Shown in pieces: positions 60,668 through 64,000 of a stretch of DNA of 64,000 nucleotides. The notes below the pieces were generated by a model. The model saw nothing but the letters and a program-made list of their open reading frames with translations. It ran no database searches and had not been told where the DNA came from. The translations under genes were made by a program, and so were the position numbers. Location: NCBI RefSeq assembly GCF_003285545.1, contig NZ_QLNV01000020.1:1-64000 (forward strand), in the 5' to 3' direction. The first letter of the stretch is position 1. Each line of letters starts with the position of its first letter. Source of the stretch: Sinomicrobium soli. Lineage in GTDB: Bacteria; Bacteroidota; Bacteroidia; Flavobacteriales; Flavobacteriaceae.

Positions 60668-61924
60668 TTACTGTGCCAGGCTCAGTATGCCGCTGGCCAG
60701 GCTTCCGTATACCCGGCCTTTTAACCGGCGTCCGAGGAAAGCACTGTTTTTTGATCGCGACAGTATATGACTGTTCTCAAAAGTATACCCGGTATCCGGG
60801 TCAAACAGGCTGAGGTCGGCCTTTTTTCCCGGGAGGAGTTCTGCCTCCGGTATGCCGAAACGCCGTCGTCCGGAAGTGAGCAGGGCAATGGTCTTTTCGG
60901 TGTCCAGCACGGTCTGAAGGGCCCCGAAGGCACTTTCCAGGCCAATACTGCCGAACATGGCCCTGTCAAATTCCACTTTTTTGTGTTCGACGTCTATGGG
61001 ATTGTGGTCTGAGGTGACAAAGTCGATCACCCCCTCCTTCAGGCCTTTCAAAAGGGCCGTAACATCTTCTTTTCCGCGTAGCGGGGGGAGGAGTTTGTAG
61101 TTGGTGTCAAAGGCCTCGAGGGTCTCTTCCGTAAGGACGAGGTTGGAGACAGCCACACTACAGCTAACGTCCAGTCCCTTTGTCCTGGCTTCCCTGATCA
61201 GGGTTACCGACCTTGCCGTGGAAATCGTGGGGATATGCAATTTACCGCCGGTGTATTCCAGGATAAAAAGGTCCCTTGCGACATGCAGTTCTTCCGCCAG
61301 GGCCGGGATGCCTTTTAGTCCGAGCCTTGTGGAAACGGCCCCTTCACTGGCAACACCCTTTCCCGCGATCCTGTTTTCCTGGGGAAAGGAACATACGAGC
61401 CCGCCGAAACTTGCGGTATAGAGCAGGGCGATTTTCAGGAGGTTGGGGTTATTGACGGACTTCTGGTAATCCCCGAAGGCCACCGCACCTGCATTCTTCA
61501 TGTCGTAGAGCTCTGCCAGGTCTGTACCTTCACTTCCGGCGGTCAGCGCCCCTATGGGGTAAATCGCGGTACCGTAACCCGCTCCGCGCGATTTGAGGAA
61601 GGCAACATCGGCATGGGTGTCTACCACCGGGAAAGTATTGGGGTTGACCAATACGGCCGTAAACCCGCTCCTTGCTGCCGTAAGCAGGCCGTTGGCTATG
61701 GTTTCCCTGTCCTCGTATCCCGGTTCCCCGAGACTGACACTCGTATCTGTCCATCCCGGTGACACATGCAGGTTGGGCAGTGAAATGACTTCGGCATCCG
61801 AAGGAGCAGGGATGTTTTCGGAAATTCCGGAAATAATACCGTCGGAAACCAGTATGTCGAGTGATTGTTTGTGGTATTCACCTTGCGGGTTGATGACCCT
61901 TGCAGATTTTAGGAGAATCTTCAT
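60668..61924 (-). CDS. Dihydroorotase-like amidohydrolase without the usual metal histidines
   Basis: A 418-residue amidohydrolase-fold protein of the dihydroorotase family. Where active enzymes read DxHxHLREPG it has PGWTDTSVSLGEPGYED (about 55-71), so both metal histidines of the first strand are missing. VNPNTFPV and TSDHNPIDVEHKK are kept. Inactive PyrC homologues that support aspartate transcarbamoylase are known in other bacteria, so this may be a pseudo-dihydroorotase or an enzyme with a rearranged metal site. The end of the BatA-type gene overlaps its start by four bases (ATGA). Confidence 0.85.
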   Translation of the reverse strand: MKILLKSARVINPQGEYHKQSLDILVSDGIISGISENIPAPSDAEVISLPNLHVSPGWTDTSVSLGEPGYEDRETIANGLLTAARSGFTAVLVNPNTFPVVDTHADVAFLKSRGAGYGTAIYPIGALTAGSEGTDLAELYDMKNAGAVAFGDYQKSVNNPNLLKIALLYTASFGGLVCSFPQENRIAGKGVASEGAVSTRLGLKGIPALAEELHVARDLFILEYTGGKLHIPTISTARSVTLIREARTKGLDVSCSVAVSNLVLTEETLEAFDTNYKLLPPLRGKEDVTALLKGLKEGVIDFVTSDHNPIDVEHKKVEFDRAMFGSIGLESAFGALQTVLDTEKTIALLTSGRRRFGIPEAELLPGKKADLSLFDPDTGYTFENSHILSRSKNSAFLGRRLKGRVYGSLASGILSLAQ

Positions 61925-63876
61925 TTAAAATATTTTAAAAGGAGTATTTCCGTGATGAGGAATACAAGAGCAAAAATAACAAACCATTTCCAAAGCTCAC
62001 GGATGCTCCCGGCATTTTTTATTTCAAGTGCCGTGCTTTCCCAGGAGTAGCCCGGGGTGGCATTCCCCGCCATAGGGGGAGGGAGGGCGGCCTTACTTTC
62101 GTTGCGGTTGTAGTTAAAGCTGATGTACTGTAACAGGCTGTCGCCGTATTTCAGTTGATAGGGGCCGTCTTTTCCGGGAACCTCACGGGAAGTATTCCAT
62201 TGAATTTTTTCCGGAAATGAGCGTTGTTGCGGGATGAGGGACCGATGCTCCTGATGGAGGGATACTATGTCTTCACCTGTTGTTTGAACGGGTTTTCTGC
62301 TGCTTATGGTCCCCGTGATCCCGGTCTGGTAGTACAGTGCGGGAGCAGGGAGGGCCGTGCGGCCGATATTGTAGAGCACGGGGACGATCAGCGGGGAGTT
62401 CCGGAAATCTGAAAATTCCCCGTTCAGCGGGGCCGTAAAGAAGTATACATGGTCTTTTTCCGCGAGGAAAGAGGAACCGTCTTCAAAACCGAGGATCTTT
62501 CCGCCCCGGCTGTCGATATTGAAGACAGGGCGGGCTTCGGGATACAGAAAATTATCGGTTTTCCGGACCGTTGTTTCAAAGACCCCACGGAATACGGGAT
62601 GTGCAAATTGTATATCTGTCACCTTTTTTCTTGCTTTTTCTGCCCCCCCGGTGCGCAGCGGGGAGGCGATGCCGGTATTCAGGTCCCGGAAGAGATTGTT
62701 GAGTTCGGCAAGCGGGATTTTTTCCGACGGGATCACCAGGACGGGGCTGCCTTCCTGGTGTACTGCATGCACTGCGCGGACCAGGGAAACGGGGATGTTT
62801 TCCGGTTCGTTCAGGACGATCAGGTCCTGCCCGGAGACCGCGCTGTAATCCAACTGTGCCGTGGCAGCTGTCTGTACGTCGAATTCGTCTTCGGTAAAAA
62901 TTCTCCGCAGGTACTGGTCGGGGACATCCCCTATGATCAGGGTGCGGACCTTTTCACGGGGATTAATGGAAAAATAAAGCGTATTGTCGTAAGAGAGGCC
63001 CTGGTCTTCTATAAGGACCTTCCCGTTTACAAGTCCGTCTTCCGGGATGCGGAAAAGGGTTTCGGCAGTATTGCTTTCTTCGAAGGTCGCTGCCGTTTTT
63101 GCGACAAGGGTGTCGTTGTTATAGAGGGAAACGGGGAGTGTAAGCCCGGTACTGTCATTTTTTGAGAGCAGTACGGATAGTTCCAGGGAATGCCCTTCGG
63201 TATCGGAAAGGTATACGCTGTCCAGCACGATATTGTCATTGTGCTGCGCGCGCAGCACAACAGGATAGTAGTTCACCAGGGTGTCGTTGCCGGGTATGGT
63301 ATGGGGAGCCCAGCCGCGGAAATCGGAGATCAGGATAAAGTTTTTCCTGGTAACCGTATCGCTGCCCAGCAGGTTTTTTCCCCGGAGTATCACGTTTTCA
63401 GGGGAGAGGGGGGTAGCGGAATAGCCGAGCTGTAACAGTTCCTGTTTTATTTCAGACAACGGGGTTTGTGAAAAGGAAGAGTTGTCGGTAAAGAGCGAGA
63501 CATCCCCTTCGGGAGGGGAGGCCAGCAGGTCGCGGACCGCCTGGGCGAGTAATTCCCCCTGTGCTCCCCCGGCCTGCATGCTGAAGGAATTGTCGAGGTA
63601 AATAACGGTTTCCGCCTTTTTGAGGGCTGCTGCATTTTTCTGGGTATACGGCCGGGCAAAGGCCAGGACAAGGGCAGCGATCAGCAACAGGCGTGAGGCG
63701 AGGACAAGCCATTTTTTAAGCCTGGAACTCTTGCGGTTCTTTTGTTGTATTTCCTGGAGAAACCTGACATTGGTAAAAGGCATGTGCCGGAATTTCCGCA
63801 GCCGGAACAAGTGGATAACGACAGGGATCATTAAAAACAACAATGCCCAGAGGATCTCAGGATGTTTAAAATGCAT
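61921..63876 (-). CDS. BatA-domain membrane protein
   Basis: A 651-residue protein with the N-terminal BatA signature (MHFKHPEILWALLFLMIPVV, helices about 6-25 and 57-77; RKFRHMPFTNVRFLQEI), a vWA-like region (VIYLDNSFSMQ near 90), a beta-rich extracytoplasmic region, and a last helix (WFVIFALVFLITEILLL, about 630-648). Bat proteins are associated with aerotolerance or stress in Bacteroides, but no MoxR/BatB partner is near. It heads the four-gene operon. Confidence 0.83.
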   Translation of the reverse strand: MHFKHPEILWALLFLMIPVVIHLFRLRKFRHMPFTNVRFLQEIQQKNRKSSRLKKWLVLASRLLLIAALVLAFARPYTQKNAAALKKAETVIYLDNSFSMQAGGAQGELLAQAVRDLLASPPEGDVSLFTDNSSFSQTPLSEIKQELLQLGYSATPLSPENVILRGKNLLGSDTVTRKNFILISDFRGWAPHTIPGNDTLVNYYPVVLRAQHNDNIVLDSVYLSDTEGHSLELSVLLSKNDSTGLTLPVSLYNNDTLVAKTAATFEESNTAETLFRIPEDGLVNGKVLIEDQGLSYDNTLYFSINPREKVRTLIIGDVPDQYLRRIFTEDEFDVQTAATAQLDYSAVSGQDLIVLNEPENIPVSLVRAVHAVHQEGSPVLVIPSEKIPLAELNNLFRDLNTGIASPLRTGGAEKARKKVTDIQFAHPVFRGVFETTVRKTDNFLYPEARPVFNIDSRGGKILGFEDGSSFLAEKDHVYFFTAPLNGEFSDFRNSPLIVPVLYNIGRTALPAPALYYQTGITGTISSRKPVQTTGEDIVSLHQEHRSLIPQQRSFPEKIQWNTSREVPGKDGPYQLKYGDSLLQYISFNYNRNESKAALPPPMAGNATPGYSWESTALEIKNAGSIRELWKWFVIFALVFLITEILLLKYFK

Positions 63877-63938
63877 ACTATTGGTTTTCTATCCCAAACT
63901 TACATAAAAAAGTGTCCCCGGTGAAGGTTCTTATAAAC

Positions 63939-63978
63939 AAAAACAGCTGTTCCGACAGTATTCGGAACAGCTGTTTTT
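63939..63978. terminator. Rho-independent terminator, bidirectional
   Basis: AAAAACAGCTGTTCCG pairs with CGGAACAGCTGTTTTT around an eight-base loop, with A and T runs at both sides. It would end a gene entering from the right of the window or from its left. Confidence 0.85.
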
Positions 63979-64000
63979 TGTAATCGTATTCAACCGTAAA

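Overview
The window is chromosomal DNA of a Flavobacteriaceae-type member of the Bacteroidota. This is read from the gene families (PorT-like barrels, DUF4295 after rpmG, split transketolase, BatA-type proteins, MobA/MobB of the Bacteroides type), from gene order (thrS-infC-rpmI-rplT; rpmB-rpmG-DUF4295-ftsY), and from promoters of the Bacteroidota pattern TTTG/TTG, about 19 bases, TAnnTTTG. Species cannot be fixed from the sequence alone.

Region 1 (1-12.5 kb) is the right-hand part of an integrated, mobilizable element, visibly more AT-rich than what follows. It carries a large serine recombinase beside tRNA-Lys, the relaxase pair mobB/mobA, a hairpin-rich stretch that could hold oriT, a TetR regulator, and a mosaic of cargo: a three-gene membrane operon (DUF6010, an unnamed membrane protein, DUF3817), a 2-oxoglutarate/Fe(II)-type oxygenase, an NTF2-like protein, a flavodoxin-fold quinone reductase with a DUF4405 membrane partner and a Crp-type regulator, a CE6-like esterase and a type I methionine aminopeptidase. 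Several broken pieces lie between them: a GrpB-family pseudogene next to a possible IS21-type end, a VOC/PhnB tail, and two related C-terminal gene remnants about 5.2 kb apart. The left end of the element is outside the window. No coupling-protein gene is visible, so it looks like a mobilizable rather than a self-transmissible element. The clearest system here is a likely TetR regulon: related near-palindromes sit just upstream of the -7 box of the DUF6010 operon, the aminopeptidase gene and tetR itself.

Region 2 (12.5-31.9 kb) begins with two tandem tRNA-Lys genes and continues with housekeeping genes: aroK, a phosphoribosyltransferase, an S4 protein, an FKBP lipoprotein, an outer-membrane barrel, a two-gene transketolase, tgt, an LptF/G permease, an EamA exporter, accA, dnaB, a secreted protein of unknown role, a YjbQ-family protein, a HAD phosphatase, then the thrS-infC-rpmI-rplT operon and an SSS transporter. 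infC has no ATG/GTG/TTG at the expected start and probably begins at ATT.

Region 3 (32-47.5 kb) holds recR, an E2 acyltransferase, a DnaQ-type exonuclease, a secreted carboxypeptidase-regulatory-domain protein, a FAH-family hydrolase, an HPt protein overlapping cinA, rpmB-rpmG-DUF4295, ftsY, a tricorn-like protease, rimO, a Ycf48-like lipoprotein and trxB.

Region 4 (47.6-64 kb) holds a membrane-anchored LuxR-type regulator beside an outer-membrane receptor-like barrel, a DUF1080 lipoprotein, an operon of an unknown 486-residue protein with a dipeptide epimerase and an alpha-oxoamine-synthase-like enzyme, an MBL hydrolase, ilvD, a MazEF pair, and an operon of a BatA-type protein, a dihydroorotase-like protein lacking the usual metal histidines, a DUF4870-like protein and a carboxylesterase. 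Intergenic REP-like and TTAGTTC-type repeats are scattered through regions 2 to 4.
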